NCBI GenBank assembly: GCA_022361535.1
Contig: JAKSAU010000783.1
Coordinates: 1-19,776 of the forward strand
Source: Desulfobacterales bacterium
GTDB taxonomy: Bacteria > Desulfobacterota > Desulfobacteria > Desulfobacterales > Desulfobacteraceae
Reading direction: 5' to 3'
Length of the DNA stretch: 19,776 nt
Position 1 is the stretch's first letter, and every line of letters starts with the position of its first letter. Positions 8,558-14,771 of the stretch are shown piece by piece. Both the position numbers and the translations under genes were made by a program. The notes under the pieces were generated by a model. That model did not search any database. It was not told the origin of the DNA and saw nothing but the letters and a program-made list of their open reading frames with translations.

Positions 8558-8573
8558 GTTCAAAATTTTGAAC
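8558..8573. promoter_or_regulatory. 16-bp perfect palindrome, possible enhancer site or weak terminator
   Basis: GTTCAAAATTTTGAAC is fully symmetric and followed by seven T. It lies about 130 bp before the -24 element of the sigma-54 promoter, where activators of that sigma factor bind, but the T-run also fits a weak intrinsic terminator. Confidence 0.35.
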
Positions 8574-8701
8574 TTTTTTTCCTATTTTGGTCCGAAATAT
8601 TGGTCATCAAGAAAGGTTTGAGTGAATGTTTATACATGGCTATATTAATTTAAGGCGTAAAAACAGGTTGTTATATGTTTTTATTGTATGCTTAGATGAC
8701 A

Positions 8702-8719
8702 TTGGCACGTGTGTTGCAA
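8702..8719 (+). promoter_or_regulatory. Sigma-54 (-24/-12) promoter
   Basis: TTGGCACGTGTGTTGCAA fits the sigma-54 consensus YTGGCACG-N4-TTGCW at every defined position, with GG (8704-8705) and GC (8716-8717) ten nt apart. Transcription would begin near 8728-8730 and run right. No protein gene lies between it and the terminator at 8767. Confidence 0.75.
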
Positions 8720-8728
8720 ATTAGATAA

Positions 8729-8796
8729 TTAAGATTGATTTTTTCATCTTTTTTTCCTTTTCCGACAAAGGCTGCCTAAACCAGGCAGCCTTTTTT
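8729..8796 (+). ncRNA. Candidate sigma-54-dependent small RNA
   Basis: The interval from the predicted sigma-54 start point to the end of the terminator is about 68 nt. It has an unpaired pyrimidine-rich part (8739-8763, runs of T with TCATC and CC) and then the terminator hairpin, a common small-RNA architecture. The complement of the pyrimidine tract reads AAGGAAAAAAAGATGAAAAA, like a ribosome site plus start codon, so pairing to translation starts is imaginable. This is a prediction from promoter and terminator spacing only. Confidence 0.45.
8767..8796 (+). terminator. Intrinsic terminator of the candidate small RNA
   Basis: An 11-bp stem (AAAGGCTGCCT 8767-8777, AGGCAGCCTTT 8783-8793) has a 5-nt loop and six T ending at 8796. 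On the minus strand the stem is followed by TGTCGG, so termination is mainly of plus-strand transcripts. Confidence 0.85.
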
Positions 8797-8843
8797 GGTT
8801 TTTATGAAGGGTAAGATGATTTTTATCTATTCAATTGCCGGAA

Positions 8844-9071
8844 CTAACTTTCAAGTGTCTTGATTTTTGTTATAATTTCATCGTTCTCTGGAAATCTTCC
8901 GGATTTGTGCTTTGAATATACAAGTGTTTCACCGGCTTTAATATCATAAATCCCATTGGAACCGGGTTCTAAGGTGGGGGTAAAACCTGTCTCTTTCTTT
9001 ATCAGGTCTGCCAGACCGGCAGCTCTCGGCTCATAGTTTCAGACTGCGCAATAGGTGATTTTAATTTTCAT
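8844..9071 (-). CDS. SelW/Rdx-family selenoprotein (in-frame UGA read as Sec)
   Basis: A 75-codon frame runs from ATG 9071-9069 to TAG 8846-8844 with one internal TGA at codon 11 (9041-9039). Reading TGA as selenocysteine (U) gives an N-terminus MKIKITYCAVUNYEPRAAGL and a C-terminal SKHKSGRFPENDEI segment. This matches the SelW-like Rdx family: the CxxU redox motif after the first strand, NYxPRAA next, and the conserved SKxxxGRFP. The length is typical for a thioredoxin-like fold of this group. AAAAGGA lies 8 nt before the ATG. A SECIS-like hairpin follows the UGA. It is probably a cytosolic thiol/selenol redox protein; partners are unknown. A gene finder that treats TGA as stop will miss it. 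No Sec-insertion genes are in the window. Confidence 0.87.
9008..9022 (-). promoter_or_regulatory. Bacterial SECIS-like hairpin
   Basis: On the minus strand CTGCC-GGTCT-GGCAG forms a 5-bp stem with a GGUCU apical loop. The loop begins 22 nt after the UGA. The E. coli fdhF SECIS has the same GGUCU loop at nearly the same distance, where the G and U contact SelB. The stem is fully inside the coding sequence. Confidence 0.7.
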
Positions 9072-9311
9072 GGGCTGTTCCTTTTATATAAGTGTTGAAA
9101 CCTTGAGCTTCTTTTATCAATAATTGGGTCAGGTTTCAAACCGGATTTGGTCTTGCAGGATTACAATAAAACCGATTAAATACAGTTTGGTTAAGTTGAA
9201 TATATGAATCTGCAGAAAAAGAAAGCGTGCGATTATCTCATAATACTTGAAAATGCCCGTGAAAAGGGTATAGTCCTGGCCTGAGAATGATAAGAATAAA
9301 GGTATGAACAA

Positions 9312-10472
9312 ATGGATTTTAACCCTTGTATGAAGCATCAACTGGTTAGAAAGACGGTCCGTGAATTTGCCGAGACCGAAATCAGACCTCACGTGGCCCA
9401 ACTGGACCGGGAGGGCCGATTTCCCACCGAGATTGTTGAAAAGATGGGACCCTTAAATTATTTTGGGCTCCAGGTACCCAAACATTTAGGCGGAGCCGGG
9501 CTGGACACAATTTCGTATGCCATAGCTATTGAAGAGTTGTCACGGGTTTCCGCCTCATTAGGGTTGTGTGTAACTGTGCATAATAGTGTGGGTGTCTATC
9601 CCATTCTGGCATTTGGAACTGATGAGCAGATTAACCGGTTTGTTCCTGAGCTTGCGTCGGGCCGTCATATCGGTGCATTCTGCCTGACAGAAGCCAATGC
9701 CGGGTCTGACGCCGGAGGTGTTGAAACCACAGCAAGAAAAACAGAAGATGGCTACACAATAAACGGTACCAAGATTTTTGTCACCAACGGAGGTGTCTGT
9801 GATGTTGTTCTTGTCTTTGCTGTTGACGAAGCTTCAGATCAAGGGCGAAAAAGTAAACCTGCTGCCAACGTTTTTGTGGTAGAGAAAACCTGTCCCGGCT
9901 TTTCCGTAGGTGAAATAGAGGATTTATGCGGTATGCGAGCCAATCCGGTGTCTTCCTTGTTTTTTGAGGATTGTGAAATTCCTGAAACCAACTTGCTGGG
10001 AAAACCTGGCCAGGGATTGAAAATAGGGCTGACCGCCTTGGATACCGGACGTATCGGTATCGCTGCCCAGGCCCTTGGAATTGCCCAGGCTGCTTTTGAA
10101 GATGCGCTATCTTATGCCAAAGAACGCCAGCAGTTCAATTCGCCTTTGTCCAAGTTCCAAACCATCCAAAACTATTTGGCAGATATGTCTACATCCATTG
10201 ATGCTTCCCGTTTGCTGCTTTATAGGGCTGCGGCAGCCAAGGACAGCGGCGGTGCATTTTCCGCCGAGGCCTCAATGGCAAAACTGCATTGCAGCGCCAC
10301 GGCAAGGACAGTAACTGATCTTGCGGTCCAGATCCATGGTGGATACGGTTATTCCAAGGAATATGACGTAGAAAGGTATTTCAGGGATGCCAAGGTCACC
10401 CAGATTTATGAAGGAACCAGTGAGATCCAGAAAATGGTCATTGCACGGCATCTTCTGACGCAGCCAAGTTAA
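9312..10472 (+). CDS. Acyl-CoA dehydrogenase
   Basis: The product is 386 aa, the standard length of short/medium-chain acyl-CoA dehydrogenases. It is an FAD flavoprotein that desaturates the alpha-beta bond of an acyl-CoA and gives the electrons to electron-transfer flavoprotein, encoded next. Motifs are CLTEANAGSDAGG (124-136, FAD/substrate contacts), ERQQFNSPLSKFQ (271-283), QIHGGYGYSKEYDVERYFRDA (340-360) and IYEGTSEIQ (365-373), with Glu367 as the expected catalytic base. AAAGG lies about 10 nt before the ATG. It is the first gene of an operon with etfB, etfA and a thioesterase. Substrate chain length or branching cannot be told from sequence alone. No clear promoter was found in 9072-9311. 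Confidence 0.95.
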   Translation: MDFNPCMKHQLVRKTVREFAETEIRPHVAQLDREGRFPTEIVEKMGPLNYFGLQVPKHLGGAGLDTISYAIAIEELSRVSASLGLCVTVHNSVGVYPILAFGTDEQINRFVPELASGRHIGAFCLTEANAGSDAGGVETTARKTEDGYTINGTKIFVTNGGVCDVVLVFAVDEASDQGRKSKPAANVFVVEKTCPGFSVGEIEDLCGMRANPVSSLFFEDCEIPETNLLGKPGQGLKIGLTALDTGRIGIAAQALGIAQAAFEDALSYAKERQQFNSPLSKFQTIQNYLADMSTSIDASRLLLYRAAAAKDSGGAFSAEASMAKLHCSATARTVTDLAVQIHGGYGYSKEYDVERYFRDAKVTQIYEGTSEIQKMVIARHLLTQPS

Positions 10473-10480
10473 AATCAATT

Positions 10481-11323
10481 ATGGAAAATAAAATGCTCAA
10501 TATCATTGTATGTATAAAACAAGTTCCCATGGTTTCTGAGCTGCCCTGGAATTCAAAAACAGGTACCTTGAAAAGGGAACTTGCCCAAGGCATGATGGAT
10601 CCGTCTTCCCGCCTTGCACTCGAAGCCGGGTTGAGACTCAAACAAGATCCTAAGACAGAGGACCAGGATATCAAGATCTCTGCTTTGTCCATGGGGCCAC
10701 CCATGGCCGAAGAGGTGTTGCACCAGGCTGTTTCCTTAGGTGCGGATCAGGGGGTACTGTTGACGGACAGGCGCATGGCTGGAGCCGATACCTGTCTGAC
10801 CTCATTGATTCTCGGGGAATATATTCGTAAGTTTGAGCCGGAGACCGACCTTGTGCTCTGCGGATCTCAGACAAGTGACAGCGAAACTGCCCAGGTGGGG
10901 CCGCAACTGGCTTGTGAGCTGGATATGCCTGCCATTGGCTGGGCTTCGGATATTCGTCTTTGCGGGAAATCCGTGACTGTAGAACGTCATGTGGATGATT
11001 TTTTGGAAACCCTTGAGATGGATCTGCCGGGTCTTGTTACCATTGATCAGGCAGCCTTTGCCCCAAGATATGCAACTTTGGGCGGTGTAGCCGATGCCTT
11101 TGAAACGCCCCGGGTCCGTATAGTGGATGCAGAGACATTGGGGCTTGATAAAACCTTTAATGCGTTAAAAGATTCGCCGACCCGGATTTTGGATGTGTAC
11201 TCGCCCACAACCCAAAAAGAAAACCGGGTAATGAAGGGGGCTGCCAAGACGGTAGTCGACCAGTTATTCAAAGAGTACGGTAAAATTATCAGTTCTGCCA
11301 TGGGCAAAGATTTGAAAAAGTAA
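10481..11323 (+). CDS. etfB: Electron transfer flavoprotein beta subunit
   Basis: The product is 280 aa. It pairs with EtfA to carry electrons from the acyl-CoA dehydrogenase to the quinone pool or another acceptor. The family pattern is clear: an IIVCIKQVP N-terminus, VLCGSQTSDSETAQVGPQLA (the ETF-beta signature, near 124-143), PAIGWASDI, and PRYATLGG. It starts 8 nt after the dehydrogenase stop. No good ribosome site precedes the first ATG; ATG at 10493 (codon 5) has GGA 7 nt upstream and would give the common start MLNIIVCIKQVP, so it may be the real start. Whether this ETF bifurcates electrons is undecided. Confidence 0.93.
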   Translation: MENKMLNIIVCIKQVPMVSELPWNSKTGTLKRELAQGMMDPSSRLALEAGLRLKQDPKTEDQDIKISALSMGPPMAEEVLHQAVSLGADQGVLLTDRRMAGADTCLTSLILGEYIRKFEPETDLVLCGSQTSDSETAQVGPQLACELDMPAIGWASDIRLCGKSVTVERHVDDFLETLEMDLPGLVTIDQAAFAPRYATLGGVADAFETPRVRIVDAETLGLDKTFNALKDSPTRILDVYSPTTQKENRVMKGAAKTVVDQLFKEYGKIISSAMGKDLKK

Positions 11324-11332
11324 GGGGAACCG

Positions 11333-12340
11333 ATGAAACAGAACGGACAAAGTAAAGATATCTGGGTACTTGGTGATTACCGAAATTACTTCCGCAGCCG
11401 CGTTACTCTCCAAATTCTGGCCCGGGCCCGGGCGCTGGCAGAACAGACAGGCGGTAAAGTTTGCGCTGTCGTGTTTGGTCACCAGATGGATGAATATGTA
11501 GGAGAATATGTTGCCCATGGGGCAGACCGTGTATATGTCATGGATCATCCTAAGTTAAAGGAATATGCCCTTGAGACCTATACATTTCTATTGACCCGTC
11601 TGACCCGTGAATTCGGGCCTGAGATTCTATTGATCGGTGCTACCCGTTTCGGCCAGGAAATTGCTCCCAGGGTTGCCAAAGTACTTAAAACAGGGCTTAC
11701 GGCAGATTGTATTGATCTTGAGATAGATGATAAAGGTTGTTTGGTTCAGATCGCGCCTTCTTTTGGCGGCAATTTAGTGGCAAGGATCATCACCCCCAAT
11801 GCCAGACCGCAGATGGCCACTATACGGCCAGGTACTTTTCAGGAACTGCCCCATAATGATGATGCCAAAGGAGAAATTATAGCCTTAGATTTGCCCTCTG
11901 ATATGCCTCAAGAAAGAGTGCGGTGTATACAGTCGGAGTATAAACCGGCCAAGGCCCAGGGCATAGAAAAGGCTGATATCGTTATTACCGGCGGAAGGGG
12001 CATGGGTTCTAAGGGAAAATTTAAAAAACTTTTTGAGCTTGCCCGGATGATGAATGCTGAAGTTGGTGCTACACGACCGGTTGTTTATGCCGACTGGATA
12101 GGCCATGATGCCTTGGTTGGCCAGGCTGGAAAACATATCCGGCCAAAGGTACTGCTTTCTTTTGGTATCAGCGGTGCCATTCAGCATACAGCAGCTATTT
12201 CCGATGCCGATTTTATCGTGGCTGTAAACAAAAATCCAAATGCCACCATGATGAAGATGGCTGATGTTGCCATTGTTGCCGACGCTAATCAAGTTTGCTC
12301 AGGTATCATCAGAGCGGTCAAAGAAAAGATCAGGGATTAG
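11333..12340 (+). CDS. etfA: Electron transfer flavoprotein alpha subunit
   Basis: The product is 335 aa and binds the ETF FAD. The C-terminal FAD domain is recognisable: GGRGMGSKGKFKKLFELA, LLSFGISGAIQHTAAISDAD and VAVNKNPNATMMKMADVAIVAD. Compared with common EtfA there are local differences: VGATRPVVYADWIGHD replaces the usual VGASR..VD.GW stretch, and the ISGAIQH loop is followed by TAAIS rather than the common glycine-methionine pattern. These suggest a lineage-specific ETF clade. AAGGGGAA precedes the ATG by 4 nt, and etfB ends 9 nt before. It acts with EtfB and the upstream dehydrogenase. Confidence 0.93.
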   Translation: MKQNGQSKDIWVLGDYRNYFRSRVTLQILARARALAEQTGGKVCAVVFGHQMDEYVGEYVAHGADRVYVMDHPKLKEYALETYTFLLTRLTREFGPEILLIGATRFGQEIAPRVAKVLKTGLTADCIDLEIDDKGCLVQIAPSFGGNLVARIITPNARPQMATIRPGTFQELPHNDDAKGEIIALDLPSDMPQERVRCIQSEYKPAKAQGIEKADIVITGGRGMGSKGKFKKLFELARMMNAEVGATRPVVYADWIGHDALVGQAGKHIRPKVLLSFGISGAIQHTAAISDADFIVAVNKNPNATMMKMADVAIVADANQVCSGIIRAVKEKIRD

Positions 12341-12343
12341 GTC

Positions 12344-13162
12344 ATGCATGTTTTTGATAGAGATACCATACTTCAAAATCAAGGAGACGGAGAGTTCCGC
12401 ATAACAATTTCTGATGGATGGGCCATTAATAATGCTGCCAATGGCGGATATGTTATGGCTTTAATGGCACAATCCATGGCACCGACATCAGCCACTGATG
12501 CAGATTGGACAAATGGTGAAAGCTTAAATGCAGCCATAGTAACGGCAAATTACATGGGCCGCTGTCTTCACCGTCCTGCACATATCCGTGTTGAGACCAT
12601 GGGAGAATCACTGCATTATATAAGGAAGGAAGCTCGGCTTATCCAGGATGGCAAAGAACGTATCCGGGCTCTGGGGACATTTGTAAAACCCAGTGACGCA
12701 CAATTTAATACGGTCTATGAAAAAGAGCCTGAAGCTGTGGCGCCATGGGAAGATTGTATCCGGGTGCCTGCCATTGACGGATATTCCCTGTTTAACCAGA
12801 TCGATTTAAGGTTGGACCCGGTATCTGCAGGTTGGATGCAAGGTGACCTGTCCACGGTTTCTGTTATGAAAGGGTGGGTTGAGTTTAAAGATGAACGGCC
12901 GATTGACTTGGCAGCCATCACACTTTTTGCCGACGCCTTTCCGCCTTGCGTTTTGGCCAGTCACGGTATGGTAGCCTGGGTGCCTACCATTGAATACTCG
13001 GTGAATGTAAGGGCATTGCCCACATCATTTAGGCTTAAAGGTATCTTTACTACGCGGTTTATTTCAGAAGGGTTTGTAGAAGAAGATGGGGAACTGTGGG
13101 ACGAATCCGGTACCCTGATCGCCCTGTCCCGCCAGATTGCAAAGTTCCATCCTCCTAAATAG
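12344..13162 (+). CDS. TesB-like double-hotdog acyl-CoA thioesterase family protein
   Basis: The product is 272 aa. Two hotdog halves are visible: an N-terminal one with INNAANGGYVMALMAQSM (about 28-45, the ANGG helix of the family) and a C-terminal one with PTIEYSVNVRALP and DESGTLIALSRQIAKF near the end. This fits the 4HBT_3/TesB-like group that hydrolyses acyl-CoA to free acid and CoA. It begins 3 nt after etfA, so it is co-transcribed and probably translationally coupled. It could release the product, or remove dead-end CoA esters from the dehydrogenase pathway. Catalytic residues are not certain from sequence, and a non-catalytic role is possible. Confidence 0.82.
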   Translation: MHVFDRDTILQNQGDGEFRITISDGWAINNAANGGYVMALMAQSMAPTSATDADWTNGESLNAAIVTANYMGRCLHRPAHIRVETMGESLHYIRKEARLIQDGKERIRALGTFVKPSDAQFNTVYEKEPEAVAPWEDCIRVPAIDGYSLFNQIDLRLDPVSAGWMQGDLSTVSVMKGWVEFKDERPIDLAAITLFADAFPPCVLASHGMVAWVPTIEYSVNVRALPTSFRLKGIFTTRFISEGFVEEDGELWDESGTLIALSRQIAKFHPPK

Positions 13163-13166
13163 CAGT

Positions 13167-13219
13167 AAAAAAACAAGAAGGGAAGCAGTGGCTTGGCTGG
13201 AACCACTGCCCCCCTTCTT
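13167..13219 (-). terminator. Terminator between thioesterase and 46-aa peptide genes
   Basis: An AAGAAGGG/CCCTTCTT stem (13175-13182 with 13212-13219), a 2-nt internal mismatch, and a GCAGTGG/CCACTGC stem (13185-13191 with 13203-13209) form one hairpin. On the minus strand seven T follow (13173-13167). On the plus strand only three T follow, so it primarily ends the minus-strand peptide transcript. Confidence 0.8.
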
Positions 13220-13260
13220 TAGGAGGCAAAATAAATACTTAACATTAAGGAGGCTTTAGC

Positions 13261-13401
13261 TTATCCTGCTACATCGACTCCAGTGTCGCAACCAATGGAG
13301 TCAAAGGTTTCACATTCGAAATTAAAATGGCGGGTGTCTTCATGCCCGGCTTCTCTTTCTTCATCACTTTCGATGTAATTGTGTTCGTCGAAACTGCTCA
13401 T
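13261..13401 (-). CDS. 46-residue acidic peptide, unknown function
   Basis: ATG (13401-13399) to TAA (13263-13261) gives 46 aa: 14 Asp/Glu, two Arg, no Lys, three His, and two Cys (30 and 38) in a C-terminal half reading CETFDSIGCDTGVDVAG. An AAAGGA site lies 7 nt before the ATG, and a terminator with a T-run follows on the same strand, so it looks like a genuine one-gene unit. There is no signal peptide or membrane segment. I do not recognise it. The acidic front and Cys-containing tail could suit a modified-peptide precursor or a small metal-binding peptide, but no modifying enzyme is encoded nearby, so neither is claimed. Confidence 0.6.
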   Translation of the reverse strand: MSSFDEHNYIESDEEREAGHEDTRHFNFECETFDSIGCDTGVDVAG

Positions 13402-13574
13402 TATATAATTCCTTTCACTAAGGATATCGGCATCTTGTCATCTTGCTGTTGGCAACTTCAGTTGGTTTTTCGTGTTGGATATACTATGGGTTTTTATTTG
13501 TAAGTTGTCAAGTAAAAAGTTTATGGAGGCAAACTTTATTGGTTTTGGGAGTAATTTTTGCTGCCCATTTTTTC

Positions 13575-13603
13575 TTGACTTGTCACTGTCCGGACTCTAT
13601 AAA
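13575..13603 (+). promoter_or_regulatory. Sigma-70 promoter of the oxidase operon
   Basis: TTGACT (13575-13580) and TATAAA (13598-13603) are separated by 17 nt. Transcription would start near 13610, giving a leader of about 185 nt before the DUF2231 gene. Confidence 0.65.
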
Positions 13604-13629
13604 GGAATTACATTCCCAAACGAGCGCAA

Positions 13630-13667
13630 GTCTTGTCAGGCAAGGCTAAAGCTGACTGATCCAAGAC
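13630..13667 (+). other. Stem-loop in the oxidase operon leader
   Basis: GTCTTG (13630-13635) pairs with CAAGAC (13662-13667), and TCAG (13636-13639) with CTGA (13656-13659), leaving a 2-nt bulge and a 16-nt loop. No T-run follows, so it is not a terminator. It may affect message stability or bind a regulator. Confidence 0.3.
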
Positions 13668-13793
13668 ACGAATTTTTATCTTTTTCCTTGGTACATTTTT
13701 TTCGAAAAAGAAAAGGCGCCTGAAAGGAACCATTGAAATTTTGTCGCAGCATCTTAACTTGATTTGTACAAACAAAAATGAAAAGGAGATCCC

Positions 13794-14219
13794 ATGACTG
13801 AAACGATATTTGAATTCTTGACCAAGATTGGTTTTACGCACCCTGTACATCCCGGGCTCACCCATCTTCCCATGGGTATGGTAATGGGCGCCGTAACATT
13901 CAGGTTTCTCTCCTTTATACCCCGGTTGAAGATGCTTGCTAAAACAGGATACCATTGCGTGATCCTGGGGCTGCTTGGGCTGCCGCCAACTATTTTTACA
14001 GGATACCTGGATTGGCAGCACAGGTATGATGGAGAATGGGAAACCCTGATTATAATTAAAATGGTGCTTGCAGGTTTGCTAAGCATTCTAATGCTCTTCA
14101 TTGCAATTAAAGACGATCCTGAAACACCCCGCATAGACAAAATTACAGGGCTTTATATTGTTATGATTATTTTTGCTATCGGATTGGGATTTTCCGGTGG
14201 AGAACTTATTTTCGGATAA
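13794..14219 (+). CDS. DUF2231-family membrane protein
   Basis: The product is 141 aa with four predicted membrane helices. The N-terminal HPVHPGLTHLPMGMVMGA (16-33) is the His/Pro motif of DUF2231 proteins, and the end GFSGGELIFG is also typical. The His residues could bind heme or metal, but no function is established for the family. AAGGAG lies 5 nt before the ATG. It is first in an operon with a DOMON protein, SCO and oxidase subunits, so a role in the inner membrane connected with electron delivery to the oxidase or with its assembly is plausible. That role is inferred from position alone. Confidence 0.85.
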   Translation: MTETIFEFLTKIGFTHPVHPGLTHLPMGMVMGAVTFRFLSFIPRLKMLAKTGYHCVILGLLGLPPTIFTGYLDWQHRYDGEWETLIIIKMVLAGLLSILMLFIAIKDDPETPRIDKITGLYIVMIIFAIGLGFSGGELIFG

Positions 14220-14231
14220 AGGAGAAACAAG

Positions 14232-14771
14232 ATGATGCGACAATTGATTGGTGTTTTGACTGCTGTGCTTATTATGCTGCCGTTCACGGCAACAGCTTCT
14301 GAATATGAACATGAACTTAAAGTAGAAAAGATGGACGTACAGTGGCGTGTGGACGGAGATAAAATCCATTTTAAACTTTCTGCAGAAACCACAGGCTGGG
14401 TTGCCATCGGGTTTGATCCTGAAAAAGCAATGCAAGGCGCCAATATCGTTATCGGTGCGGTAAAAAAAGGAAAAGTAAGAATAGAAGATCATTACGGTGA
14501 TAGAAAACGGGCTCATTCTCCAGATGAAAAGCTGGGAGGGGAAAACCATATTCTTGATCCCAAAGGCGACGAGGCTGATGGAATAACCTCCATCTCTTTT
14601 ACAATTCCTCTGGATACAGGGGACAAATGGGATAAACCCATTGATGTTGCCAACACCTATCGTATTATGCTTGCTTACGGTTCCGGCCGGGATTCCTTTA
14701 GATCTGGCCATAAATGGAGAGGGGTGTACGACATCAATTTTACCTCCGGCGAAAACAAGAAGATTAAATAA
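14232..14771 (+). CDS. Periplasmic DOMON-domain protein
   Basis: The product is 179 aa. A signal peptide (about 1-23, cleavage after the TATAS region) is followed by one DOMON domain (about 25-165): VQWRVDGDKIHFKLSA, then TTGWVAIGFDP and the later DHYGDR segment. DOMON domains are beta-sandwiches that bind heme b or sugars and often act in extracytoplasmic electron transfer. There is no CXXCH, so it is not a c-type cytochrome. AAAGGAG lies 7 nt before the ATG, 12 nt after the DUF2231 gene. Its stop shares one base with the next start (TAATG). It may be a heme-binding electron carrier partnered with the DUF2231 protein; heme binding is unproven. Confidence 0.85.
   Translation: MMRQLIGVLTAVLIMLPFTATASEYEHELKVEKMDVQWRVDGDKIHFKLSAETTGWVAIGFDPEKAMQGANIVIGAVKKGKVRIEDHYGDRKRAHSPDEKLGGENHILDPKGDEADGITSISFTIPLDTGDKWDKPIDVANTYRIMLAYGSGRDSFRSGHKWRGVYDINFTSGENKKIK

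Larger units (their letters stand above)
8252..8701. other. AT-rich non-coding region upstream of the chemoreceptor
   Basis: About 450 nt contain no convincing reading frame on either strand. It holds the chemoreceptor leader with three TGTCATCTG-type repeats (8280-8352), a long A/T-rich tract (8353-8550), a perfect palindrome at 8558-8573, and at its right end a sigma-54 promoter. It looks like regulatory sequence for divergent transcripts. Confidence 0.6.
13402..13793. other. Intergenic region with oxidase-operon promoter and leader
   Basis: About 390 nt lie between the peptide gene start and the DUF2231 gene. The left part should hold the peptide promoter, though no clear pair stands out. 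A strong promoter at 13575-13603 opens rightward, and a structured leader of about 185 nt follows. Two short overlapping frames here lack ribosome sites and start with TTG or GTG, so they are not called. Confidence 0.6.

Noticed and set aside
8844..9071. Reading the SelW-like locus as a pseudogene with a nonsense mutation
   Set aside because: The stop is exactly at the family's selenocysteine position, the rest of the frame is intact, and a SECIS-like hairpin follows. Decay would not be expected to give this combination.
9129..9401. 90-aa minus-strand frame overlapping the acyl-CoA dehydrogenase start
   Set aside because: It runs antisense into conserved dehydrogenase sequence and lacks a ribosome site or family features.
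13443..13723. Two overlapping plus-strand frames of 68 and 83 codons before the oxidase operon
   Set aside because: They start with TTG and GTG, have no ribosome site, and the oxidase promoter lies inside them. No protein family features are seen.
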